DNA of 19,615 bases, taken from positions 1-19,615 of the forward strand of contig JBBRNO010000130.1 of NCBI GenBank assembly GCA_038230275.1. Reading direction: 5' to 3'. Shown piece after piece: positions 8,947-16,247 of this stretch. This DNA is from JANXXV01 sp038230275. Lineage in GTDB: Bacteria > Acidobacteriota > Terriglobia > Bryobacterales > Bryobacteraceae. Numbering within the stretch: the first letter of the stretch is position 1; each line of letters opens with the position of its first letter. The position numbers and the translations under genes were made by a program. Under the pieces are notes generated by a model, which had not been told where the DNA came from, made no database searches, and worked only from the letters and a program-made list of their open reading frames with translations.

Positions 8947-11268
8947 ATGCGATGTCTGGCGGCCTTGTTAGCCGCGTTCGCCGTGCTCAACGTGTCCAGC
9001 GCCTCTGCGCAGAATCCAACGGCAGCGGAAAAACAGTACGCCAGTCTCTGTGCGGCCTGCCACGGCGAAGCGGCCACGGGAGGGGAGCGCGGCCCGTCGC
9101 TGGTGAATAGCCGGACGTTGCGGAATCGATCCGAAGACCAGATCCGCAGCCTGATCAAGAACGGCACGCAGGGCGGTATGCCCAGCTTCAAACTGCCTGA
9201 CGCCCAGCTGCAATCGATTGCCGCGTGGGTACACGGGTTGAATGCCTCGGCGTACGACAAGAAGCCCGCAGGCGACATCGCTGCCGGAGAGCAATTCTAC
9301 TTTGGAAAAGGCCAGTGCGGAACCTGTCACATGGTGCGCGGACGAGGCATTCCGAACGGACCCGACCTGTCGAACATCGGACGGCAGCTTACGCTTCGCG
9401 ATCTGGAAGAACTGCTGGACAATCCAAAATCTCTAACCGGCAAACGCTCTTCGGCCTCCTGTCCCGGTTGGGCCTGGTGCCCGCAGAACCCTTGGGCCGT
9501 GGTGAACGTCCGCCTGCGCGATGGGACCTCGCTGCGTGGTTTTGCGCGAGGACAGGGAAAGCACGATCTGCAATTGCAGACCTTCGACGGAAAATTCCAT
9601 CTGCTGGCGGAGAGCGAATACCAGAACATTTCGACTGAGGAAGCGCCGTATATGCCGGCGCTGAAATCCACGTCGAAAGAACGCGTCGATCTCCTCGCTT
9701 ACCTTAGCCGTTTGGACGGCGTGGTGGTCGGCCCTCTGACCCATGCAACACCGTCGATCAATGATGCCATCCAGCCGAAGCCGGGCGATTGGCCCAGCTA
9801 CAACGGCAACGTCAGTGCAAATCGCTACAGCCCGCTTGACCAAATCAACGTGGCAAACGCAGCCCAGTTGCAATTGCAGTGGTCCTATTCGCTGCCCTAC
9901 AACTTGCTGGAGACCACACCGCTTGTCTCGGATGGCATCATGTACGTCACCGGACCCAATCAGGTCTGCGCGCTGGATTCCCGCAGCGGCCGGGAGATCT
10001 GGTGTTACTCGCGACCTCGCACGCAGGCCGGCACCATCGCCGGAGACGCTGCAAAAGGCGCGAATCGCGGCGCGGCGCTACTGGGCGATCGCATCTTCTT
10101 CGCCACCGACAACGCGCATCTCATTTGCTTGAACCGGCTGACCGGCGGACTGATGTGGGACGTCGTGATTCCAGAAAAGCCAGGCCGGTATGGCTCTACC
10201 GCGGCGCCTCTGGTGGTTGGCGATTTGGTAATCTCCGGCGTCGCCGGCGGCGATGAAGGCATCCGTGGATTTGTGGCGGCATACAAGGCGAGCACTGGCG
10301 AACTGGCGTGGCGGTTCTGGACCGTTCCCGCGCGCGGAGAGCCGGGCTCTGAAACTTGGAAGGGCACCGCACTCGAAGTGGGCGGCGGCTCTACCTGGGT
10401 CACCGGCTCCTACGATCCCGAAACCGGGCTGCTGTTCTGGCCAACCGGCAATCCATTTCCAGACACGGACGGCGATGAGCGTGGCGGCGACAATCTCTAT
10501 ACCAACTGCGTGGTGGCACTCGACGTGAAAACCGGAAAACTGCGCTGGTATTTCCAATTCACGCCGCACGATCTGCACGACTGGGATGCAACCGAACCGC
10601 TGGTAGTCGTAAACAGCAAGTTCCGCGGGCAGGATCGAAAACTACTGATGCAGGCCAATCGCAACGGCTTCTTTTACATCCTCGACAGGACAGACGGCAA
10701 GCTGCTGCTGGGCGAACCCTTCGTCAAGAAGTTGACGTGGGCCAGCGGCATCGGCGCGGATGGCCGGCCGCAATTGGTGGCAGGCAACCAGCCCACCGTG
10801 ATGGGAACGAAAACCTGTCCCGCGGTGCGCGGAGCTACCAACTGGTATTCCACCTCCTTCAGCCCGTTGACGAACCTGTTCTACGTGATGGCCGTTGAGG
10901 ATTGCAACATCTACCGGCAATCGAAACGGGGCGGCTACGTCCCCTACAACGACCCGGCCGACCCGCCCGCCAAGGTGCTTCGCGCCATCGATATTGAGAC
11001 CGGAAAGATCGCCTGGGAAATCGCTCAGGTGGGTGCGCCGGAGTCGAACTATTCCGGAGTGCTGGCCACGGCCGGCGGCACCCTTTTCTATGGAGAGGGC
11101 GGCGGTGGCTTCGCGGCAGTCGACGCGAAGAGCGGGAAATCATTGTGGCACTTTGAAGCAAACCAGCCGTGGAAAGCCTCGCCGATGACTTATACCGTAG
11201 CCGGACGCCAGTACGTGGCCATTGCGTCGGGCGGCAATATTCTCTCGTTTGCGCTTCCCGTCAAGTAA
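8947..11268 (+). CDS. Diheme cytochrome c-PQQ-dependent dehydrogenase fusion
   Basis: Predicted periplasmic quinoprotein of 773 residues that would oxidise an alcohol or sugar with PQQ and pass electrons to its own hemes. Signal peptide 1-21 (SASA). First cytochrome c: Cys35-x2-Cys38-His39 with axial Met78 (GGMPSF). Second: Cys124-x2-Cys127-His128 with probable axial Met236 (YMPAL); between them a beta-rich insert (VNVRLRDGTSLRGFARG, about 185-230) resembles the insert of the Planctomycete heme-binding domain TIGR02603. The PQQ propeller covers about 280-773: WPSYNGNVSANRYSPLDQI, GSYDPETGLLFWPTGNPFPD, TPHDLHDWDATEP (candidate catalytic Asp), NRNGFFYILDR. The vicinal Cys-Cys of classic quinoprotein alcohol dehydrogenases is missing (AGDAAKGANRG at its place). 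The cytochrome is N-terminal rather than C-terminal. The start lies 2 nt after the DUF1501 stop. Confidence 0.9.
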   Translation: MRCLAALLAAFAVLNVSSASAQNPTAAEKQYASLCAACHGEAATGGERGPSLVNSRTLRNRSEDQIRSLIKNGTQGGMPSFKLPDAQLQSIAAWVHGLNASAYDKKPAGDIAAGEQFYFGKGQCGTCHMVRGRGIPNGPDLSNIGRQLTLRDLEELLDNPKSLTGKRSSASCPGWAWCPQNPWAVVNVRLRDGTSLRGFARGQGKHDLQLQTFDGKFHLLAESEYQNISTEEAPYMPALKSTSKERVDLLAYLSRLDGVVVGPLTHATPSINDAIQPKPGDWPSYNGNVSANRYSPLDQINVANAAQLQLQWSYSLPYNLLETTPLVSDGIMYVTGPNQVCALDSRSGREIWCYSRPRTQAGTIAGDAAKGANRGAALLGDRIFFATDNAHLICLNRLTGGLMWDVVIPEKPGRYGSTAAPLVVGDLVISGVAGGDEGIRGFVAAYKASTGELAWRFWTVPARGEPGSETWKGTALEVGGGSTWVTGSYDPETGLLFWPTGNPFPDTDGDERGGDNLYTNCVVALDVKTGKLRWYFQFTPHDLHDWDATEPLVVVNSKFRGQDRKLLMQANRNGFFYILDRTDGKLLLGEPFVKKLTWASGIGADGRPQLVAGNQPTVMGTKTCPAVRGATNWYSTSFSPLTNLFYVMAVEDCNIYRQSKRGGYVPYNDPADPPAKVLRAIDIETGKIAWEIAQVGAPESNYSGVLATAGGTLFYGEGGGGFAAVDAKSGKSLWHFEANQPWKASPMTYTVAGRQYVAIASGGNILSFALPVK

Positions 11269-11276
11269 CAAAGTCT

Positions 11277-12476
11277 ATGCGCACTTTCACTCGCCGGACA
11301 TTCATGGCAACAAGCGTCGGGGCTATCACCGCTAGAGCCCGCGCTGAAAGCAGACTGAAGATCGTCTCCGTGAAGGCGGCGCCCTTGCGCGTCAGGGAAG
11401 GGTCTGGCGCCGCTGCCGGTTCCCTGCCCGATTTCGATCCCAAACGCTGGCGAAGCTTCGGCCCGTTCTCGCAATTGAACGGCGCTATCTTGGTCCGCAT
11501 TCAAACGGACCAGGGCATCACCGGCTACGGTATGGGTGGTGGCGGTGGAGCGGCGTGTTACATCATTGAGAACCACCTGCGCGATTTGCTGGTCGGCTCG
11601 GATGCGCTGAACATTGAAACCATTTGGGAACAACTGTTCGCGTCTACCTCGTTCTACGGTCGCCGCGGAGTGGTGATCCAAGCCATCAGCGGCATAGACC
11701 TCGCCTTGTGGGACCTTGCCGGCAAGCATGCGGGAAAGCCAGTGTACAGGCTGCTGGGAGGCCCTACCCGAGATCGCGTACCTGGCTATTACACCGGCAA
11801 TGATGTCGAACGCGGATTGAAACTCGGCTTTTCCGGGATCAAGATATCCGACTTCGCCGATTTCCGCCGTGGCCGTGCCGGCATGATCAGCAATGTGAAA
11901 AAGATCCTGGAAGCCCGGCAGCGGGTTGGCGCGGAAACACTGCTGATGGCCGATGCCCTCTGTGCTTGGGATGCCGATTACACACTGGAACTTGCCGGCC
12001 GCGTTGCCGAAGCCAAGCTCCACTTCATCGAAGAACCGCTGTTGCCAGACGATATGGCAGGCTACATCCGCTTGTGCCGCGATGTCCATGGCACGCGCAT
12101 CGCAAGCGGCGAGCATGAGGCGACGCTCTATGGATTTCAGGAACTGCTGCGAAACCGCGCAGCTCACTTTCTGCAACCGGACGTGACTTGGTCCGGCGGA
12201 TTGACGGAGTGCCGCAGAGTCTGCATTGCAGCGGAAGCGGCCGGCGTGCCCGTAATTCCGCATCGCGGTGGCAGCGTATACGGCATGGCCCTGATCCTGA
12301 CGTCGCGCGCCCCCATGCTGGCGGAAAGCTTCGGTACCGGCGAATCCGGAAATGAATTGATGGAGTTGTTGACGCCGAAGCTCGATCACGGAAGTTACCT
12401 TCCACCACAGGGGCCGGGCTTCGGTGTGGATTTCAGCAGCCGGATACTGACCAAATACGCGCCGGAGCTTGCGTAA
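11277..12476 (+). CDS. Tat-exported mandelate racemase/muconate lactonizing-type enolase superfamily enzyme
   Basis: 399 residues, probably an acid-sugar dehydratase or racemase. The ATG at 11277 (8 nt after the previous stop) was preferred over the longer frame from 11169 because it gives a twin-arginine leader, TRRTFMATSVGAITA. Enolase-superfamily residues: metal ligands Asp226 (LLMADALCAW), Glu252 (FIEEP) and Glu279 (ASGEH); the general-acid/base dyad Asp302 (QPDVTWSGG) and His329 (PHRGG), spaced 27 residues as in mandelate racemase. Of the usual Lys-x-Lys motif only the first lysine is present, Lys189 in GIKIS, as in some sugar-acid dehydratases such as the galactonate type. Family members are normally cytoplasmic, so export is notable. 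As last gene of the cluster behind a PQQ dehydrogenase, it could act on the acid that enzyme makes; this is inference. Confidence 0.88.
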   Translation: MRTFTRRTFMATSVGAITARARAESRLKIVSVKAAPLRVREGSGAAAGSLPDFDPKRWRSFGPFSQLNGAILVRIQTDQGITGYGMGGGGGAACYIIENHLRDLLVGSDALNIETIWEQLFASTSFYGRRGVVIQAISGIDLALWDLAGKHAGKPVYRLLGGPTRDRVPGYYTGNDVERGLKLGFSGIKISDFADFRRGRAGMISNVKKILEARQRVGAETLLMADALCAWDADYTLELAGRVAEAKLHFIEEPLLPDDMAGYIRLCRDVHGTRIASGEHEATLYGFQELLRNRAAHFLQPDVTWSGGLTECRRVCIAAEAAGVPVIPHRGGSVYGMALILTSRAPMLAESFGTGESGNELMELLTPKLDHGSYLPPQGPGFGVDFSSRILTKYAPELA

Positions 12477-12606
12477 GCTAGACCGCGGTGCTCGATTTTA
12501 CCAGGTCCCGCAGGTCGGTCGCCGTCTCAATGAACTGTTCCACATCTCCAAGCGAAGCAGTAACAACGGCATCGCGCTCAATTGTTTCGTCGATTTTGGA
12601 CGCTAG

Positions 12607-12754
12607 TGTAGTGTCCGCGAATTGGGTGGACACTACCGGAAACCGCTCCTTTACAGTCGCGGCTCGGAAACTACTGTTGCAGGAACGAGATCGAGATCCA
12701 GCCGCGCGCGTGAGCAAGCCGTTTCTTGTGTCCAGTTATTTGTCGGACAGTCCA
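12607..12754. mobile_element. 148-bp miniature inverted-repeat element (MITE) in CTAG target
   Basis: Non-autonomous element without coding capacity. The left end reads TGTAGTGTCCGCGAATTG and the complement of the right end TGGACTGTCCGACAAATA; over 29 positions the two ends agree at 20, including TGTCCG at 6-11 and TGGACAC at 21-27. Each end is itself a fold-back, TGTCC-N11-GGACA (12612-12632 and 12729-12749). CTAG flanks it at 12603-12606 and 12755-12758. Because CTAG is a palindrome, two readings fit: a 4-bp CTAG duplication, or a 150-bp element with TA duplicated inside CTAG, as IS630-Tc1/mariner elements do. Either way the insertion is 152 bp and precise removal restores the host frame, which is strong support. 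Confidence 0.8.
12608..12636. repeat. Perfect 9-bp inverted repeat at the left end of the MITE
   Basis: GTAGTGTCC (12608-12616) and GGACACTAC (12628-12636) are exact reverse complements around an 11-nt loop. This fold-back forms the left terminal repeat; a less perfect copy at 12729-12749 forms the right one. Confidence 0.9.
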
Positions 12755-13063
12755 CTAGGGATTCCAGCTTTTGCACGTCGGCTGCGCTCAGCGGCTTCAC
12801 CCGGATGCTGGCCGCTTGCAGCCGCATTTGCACAATCATCGGGATGCGGATTTCCAGCTCCAGCGCACTGATGTCGGCCTCCAGAAAATCCTGCGGCGCC
12901 TTCGTCAACACGTCTACCGAATTCAGATTCATTTCGCGCAGGGCTTTAATATCGGGGATTCTACTGGGGCCAGCCATACTTCACCTCTCTCTACTTTGTA
13001 AACCCCGCCACTTTTTTTGAAAGGATCGTCGGCACCGCGGCATTTGCCTGAGTGGAGGTCGCG

Positions 13064-15214
13064 ATGCTTCGACGACTGCTGGCTCTTTTCTCACTCTTTC
13101 TGCTTCCCTGCCTGGCGCAGGTAGTAATTATCGATGGCCACTGGCCGCGCATTCCCATGCCGCAGCCCATGCCCGTCCGATCCGACTGCCGCATCCGTTC
13201 CGTGGACGTGCGCGCCGATATTCAGGACCAGGCGGCGAAGGTCCGCATTTCCCAGGTTTTTCAAAACCCGTCCTCCGTACCGATGGAAGCGCAGTTGTTA
13301 TTTCCGCTACCGGAAGGCGCCGCCGTCAGCGGTCTGACGTTGTTGGTGGACGGCAAGGAGATGACCGGCCGGCTTCTGGGCAAGGACGATGCGCGCCGCA
13401 TCTACGAAGATATCGTGCGCCGCCGTCGTGACCCGGCGCTGCTGGAGTATATGGGCCGCGATCTATTCCAAACCAGCGTGTTCCCGGTCCCGCCCGGCGG
13501 CGAGAGTACCGCGCAGCTTCGCTACTCGCAGTTGCTGAAGAAAGATAGCGGGCTGATCGATTTCCTGCTTCCGCTGGGTAACTCGAAGTACTCCGTCAAG
13601 CCCGTGGAGAACTTCTCTGTCACGGTAAACGTAGCGTCCAGCGCGCCCATCCGCACCGTCTATAGCCCCACCCACCAGATTGACATCACGCGGCCCGACG
13701 CCACGCACGCGGTTTCAAAACTCACGCTGCACAACGTCACCAATCCGGATGACCTCCGGCTGCTCTACTCCACCGATGCCAGTCCCGTCGGATTGAACGT
13801 CCTCAGTTTCAAGCCCGATGACAAAGAGGACGGCTACTTCGTATTACTGGCAACTCCGGACACCCGCGCCGGCGGCGCTCCAAGAATCGCCAAGACCATG
13901 CTCTTCCTGTGCGACCGCTCCGGCAGCATGAGCGGCAAGAAGATGGAGCAAGCCAAAGCGGCGCTGCAATTTCTGGTGCGGCAATTGGAACCCGGCGACA
14001 CCTTCAACATCATTGCCTACGATTCCGACGTGGAAAGCTTCCGCCCCGAGTTGCAGCGCGCGGACGCGGTGACAATCCGTTCCGCGCTGGCCTGGGTGGA
14101 CGGATTATCCGCGGGCGGCGGCACGAATATAGACGGCGCGCTGCGCACTGGATTGCGCATGCTGACCGATAACTCCCGGCCCAACTACGTGCTGTTCCTG
14201 ACGGACGGCCAGCCGACAGTGGGCGAAACGCAGGAGGCAAAAATCGCAGCCAACGCCGCACAGGAGAATAAGGTCAATGCGCGGATGTTCGTGTTCGGGG
14301 TCGGGTTCGATGTCAATGGCAGGCTACTGGACCGGTTGGCGCGCGGTCTGCGCGGGCAGTCCGTTTACGTGCGGCCGAACGAGAATATTGAAGCGCCCGT
14401 CTCTGCGTTGTATGCCAAAGTAGGTTCACCGGCCATGACGGACGTTGCAGTGGACATTCAACTCGACGGCGGCGTTACGTCGCGCCTCTACCCGCGCCAA
14501 ATGCCAGACCTGTTCCGCGGCGATCAACTGGTGCTGGTGGGGCGTTACCGCAAAGGCGGCGCGGCCAGAATCAATCTCACCGGCCAGGCCGGCGGAAAGA
14601 AGCAGGCATTCACCTTCCATTCCAATTTCGCCGAAGCCTCATCTGGAGAGACCAACAGCTTCGTCGCCAGGCTCTGGGCCACCCGCCGCATCGGCGATAT
14701 CATCGACGATCTGGACCTGCACGGGCGCAATCAGGAATTGGTTGACGAACTGGTGGCACTCTCGCAGAAGCACGGTATCCTGACGCCCTATACGTCCTTC
14801 CTCGCCGATGACAACGTGAGCTTGAGTTCCCGGAGGGACAACGCCGCGTTCGCCGCCCGCTCCGCCGCCGATCAACTGAGCGTGGTGGGAGGCTCGGCCG
14901 GCTTCATGCAGCGCGAAGAGAAGGCCAAGTTCCAGAATGCCACTAACGCTCCCGCCGCCCCCGGGACGCGGTCGCAATCTCTACGGCAAGTCGGACAGAA
15001 AGCGTTCTTTAAGAAGGACAAGCTCTGGCAGGATTCCACCGTGACCGCCGAACAGGCGAAGTCCGCAATCCACGTCGTACAGTTTAGTCCCCGCTATTTT
15101 GAGCTGGCGGCATCGCACGGCGGTGTCATGGCGCGATATCTGGCGTTTAACGAACCGGTGCTGGTAAACATCGGAGCGCAGACGTATCAGATTGACCCGG
15201 ACGCCGCACGATAA
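13064..15214 (+). CDS. VIT domain and von Willebrand factor A protein, exported
   Basis: Predicted envelope protein of 716 residues, similar in layout to inter-alpha-trypsin inhibitor heavy chains. Signal peptide 1-19 (LLALFSLFLLPCLAQ; the Cys is not in a canonical lipobox). VIT domain about 40-165: VFQNPSSVPMEAQLLFPLPEG, DARRIYEDIVRRRRDPALLEYMGRDLF and FPVPPGGE. The vWA domain about 275-455 has a complete metal-ion-dependent adhesion site: Asp284-x-Ser286-x-Ser288 (DRSGSMS), Thr354 (GGGTNIDGA) and Asp381 (FLTDGQPTVG), so divalent-metal ligand binding is likely. The C-terminal 260 residues hold a conserved helical block (LWATRRIGDIIDDLDLHGRNQEL, KHGILTPYTSFLAD). The ATG at 13064 sits five bases after GGAGG (13054-13058); the GTG at 13052 would overlap that site. 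It stands alone, diverging from the interrupted gene. Confidence 0.92.
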   Translation: MLRRLLALFSLFLLPCLAQVVIIDGHWPRIPMPQPMPVRSDCRIRSVDVRADIQDQAAKVRISQVFQNPSSVPMEAQLLFPLPEGAAVSGLTLLVDGKEMTGRLLGKDDARRIYEDIVRRRRDPALLEYMGRDLFQTSVFPVPPGGESTAQLRYSQLLKKDSGLIDFLLPLGNSKYSVKPVENFSVTVNVASSAPIRTVYSPTHQIDITRPDATHAVSKLTLHNVTNPDDLRLLYSTDASPVGLNVLSFKPDDKEDGYFVLLATPDTRAGGAPRIAKTMLFLCDRSGSMSGKKMEQAKAALQFLVRQLEPGDTFNIIAYDSDVESFRPELQRADAVTIRSALAWVDGLSAGGGTNIDGALRTGLRMLTDNSRPNYVLFLTDGQPTVGETQEAKIAANAAQENKVNARMFVFGVGFDVNGRLLDRLARGLRGQSVYVRPNENIEAPVSALYAKVGSPAMTDVAVDIQLDGGVTSRLYPRQMPDLFRGDQLVLVGRYRKGGAARINLTGQAGGKKQAFTFHSNFAEASSGETNSFVARLWATRRIGDIIDDLDLHGRNQELVDELVALSQKHGILTPYTSFLADDNVSLSSRRDNAAFAARSAADQLSVVGGSAGFMQREEKAKFQNATNAPAAPGTRSQSLRQVGQKAFFKKDKLWQDSTVTAEQAKSAIHVVQFSPRYFELAASHGGVMARYLAFNEPVLVNIGAQTYQIDPDAAR

Positions 15215-15250
15215 TTTTTGACTAGGCTTGGATTGGGAAGGAAATTATAG

Positions 15251-15283
15251 AAAAGGGCGAGACCCAGGCACTGGATCCCGCCC
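15251..15283 (-). terminator. Intrinsic terminator of the minus-strand BON-LysM gene
   Basis: On the minus strand, GGGCGGGATCC and GGGTCTCGCCC form a stem with two mismatches around a short loop (15255-15283), followed by TTTT at 15254-15251. It lies 17 nt after the stop of the BON-LysM gene. On the plus strand an A-rich stretch follows the stem, so it is unlikely to end the VIT-vWA transcript efficiently. Confidence 0.7.
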
Positions 15284-15299
15284 AAAACAAAAACGGGGT

Positions 15300-15710
15300 T
15301 TATTCCGCGGCCGGAATCCGCAACTCATCACCGGGATGAATCACGCTATGTTCGTCCTTCAGCTTGTCGGGATTAGCGGCGATGATGCGCGGGAACAAGT
15401 GCCCTGCGCCGTAGAAATGGCTGCTGATCTTCCAAAGGGAATCCCCGGCAACCACCGTGTAAATCGTATCTTCAGGAGCGGGCGGGGGCAAGCTGTCATC
15501 CACGGAAATATCAGCCGTCAGGTCACTGTAAGATCCATCCACCGCTTTGATCTGATCCCACACCTGGTTTTTCACGGCCTCCGTAGGCGCCGCACCCTGC
15601 AAGAATAGTTTGCCATCCTGTATGTGCAAATGATCCAGACGCACCCCACGCTTCTTGATCAGTGCCAACACAGAGGCGTATTTTGCCTTCAGTTCTTCTA
15701 GTTGGTCCAT
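15300..15710 (-). CDS. BON-LysM domain protein (Kbp/YgaU-like)
   Basis: Protein of 136 residues with the layout of E. coli Kbp (YgaU), a cytoplasmic potassium-binding protein of about 149 residues. Residues about 5-71 fit a BON domain (LHIQDGKLFLQGAAPTEAVKNQVWDQI). Residues about 83-133 are a LysM repeat: YTVVAGDSLWKISSHFYGAGHLFPRIIAANPD, HPGDELRIP. There is no signal peptide, as in Kbp, so it may sense ions or stress in the cytoplasm rather than bind peptidoglycan. AAAAGGAG lies 8-9 bases before the ATG. It follows the Lys/Ala-rich secreted protein gene by 37 nt on the same strand and is closed by an intrinsic terminator, so the two probably form an operon. The domain call is firm; potassium binding is by analogy. 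Confidence 0.88.
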   Translation of the reverse strand: MDQLEELKAKYASVLALIKKRGVRLDHLHIQDGKLFLQGAAPTEAVKNQVWDQIKAVDGSYSDLTADISVDDSLPPPAPEDTIYTVVAGDSLWKISSHFYGAGHLFPRIIAANPDKLKDEHSVIHPGDELRIPAAE

Positions 15711-15747
15711 CTTGGTTGCTCCTTTTGGCCTATGTTAGAGGTCACAG

Positions 15748-16110
15748 CTACTTCTTCGTTTCGGTTTTCGGTGCGGCTGCGGCCTTCTTCGCCATGGCCG
15801 GTGCCTTGGCAGCCCGATATCCTGACTTTGCCGCATCGGCTTCCGTCATGAATTTGCCGCGCTTCGTGTTGCCGAAAAACTCTCCGTCTTTGTGCCAGAC
15901 GCCAGTACCCAGGTTCACCCAAACCAAACCCTTGGATTTCGCATCCGCAATCTCGGCCGCGGTTGGAGCGGGGGTTGCGGCTGCCTTTTTGGCGGCGCTG
16001 GTGGTCTTCTTGGCGGCGGCCGCAGGGGTCTGTGCCGTAGCGGAGTAAGGCATCAGCGATGACGCCAGAAGCGCCGCCGTCAGTGCGAACATCATGGATC
16101 TAATCTTCAT
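15748..16110 (-). CDS. Lys/Ala-rich secreted protein with a conserved small C-terminal module
   Basis: Predicted exported protein of 120 residues, unknown function. The start ATG at 16108-16110 (MKIRSMMF) was chosen over the longer frame because a signal peptide begins there (cleavage near SATAQ, residue 27) and AGAGGA precedes it. A low-complexity Ala/Lys linker (30-60) leads to a compact block at about 61-103: GLVWVNLGTGVWHKDGEFFGNTKRG and KFMTEADAAKSGYRAAK. I recognise this as the widespread uncharacterised module usually written VYH-PG--YG-TK-G-YM-E-EA---G-RPA. The tail is again Lys/Ala-rich and ends KTETKK, strongly basic, suggesting binding to DNA, RNA or anionic cell-wall polymer. First gene of the minus-strand pair with BON-LysM. 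Confidence 0.75.
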   Translation of the reverse strand: MKIRSMMFALTAALLASSLMPYSATAQTPAAAAKKTTSAAKKAAATPAPTAAEIADAKSKGLVWVNLGTGVWHKDGEFFGNTKRGKFMTEADAAKSGYRAAKAPAMAKKAAAAPKTETKK

Positions 16111-16227
16111 AAGTGGTCCTCTTTCCACTTGAGAGAGTAGCATATACATAGACCGGCGCCCGGGAGGTGTAACACAAGTTCCGGAAACGCGTCATAATAC
16201 ACGCCGGCGTACAGCTGGTCTCAGTCT

Positions 16228-16247
16228 AAAGGAGGACTGTCACTGTC
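16228..16247 (+). promoter_or_regulatory. Shine-Dalgarno with duplicated ACTGTC spacer
   Basis: AAAGGAGG at 16228-16235 is a near-perfect ribosome binding site but lies 12 nt from the ATG at 16248, longer than usual. The spacer is exactly ACTGTC twice in tandem (16236-16241, 16242-16247). With one copy the spacing would be an ordinary 6 nt. No alternative in-frame start lies closer to the site. Confidence 0.7.

Larger units (their letters stand above)
12478..12977 (-). pseudogene. Small gene interrupted by a 152-bp insertion; ancestral 115-residue protein readable
   Basis: Minus-strand gene of unknown function, split by the element at 12607-12754. The 5' part starts at the ATG at 12975-12977 behind a good AGAGGTGA site (complement of 12981-12988) and encodes 75 ancestral residues up to KLESL. 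It then runs into the element for 33 foreign residues and stops at 12651. The 3' part (12602-12478) continues in another frame: ASKIDETIERDAVVTASLGD to the end, SSTAV and TAG. Removing the element plus one CTAG copy joins CTG-GAA-TCC-CTA-G to CG-TCC in frame, giving 115 residues (348 nt). The restored protein is mostly helical and acidic, with no motif I recognise and no signal peptide. The 108-residue truncated product may still be made. It ends 1 nt from the convergent enolase gene. Confidence 0.8.

Noticed and set aside
9441..9500. Possible compensating frameshifts in the cytochrome-PQQ gene, at residues 165-183 (odd Cys/Trp/Pro stretch).
   Set aside because: Neither other frame gives a better match, and the beta insert after it is normal; treated as a variable linker.
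12478..12717. A separate 79-residue minus-strand gene starting at TTG 12717.
   Set aside because: Its first third reads through the mobile element; the rest is the 3' part of the interrupted gene, so it is not an independent gene.
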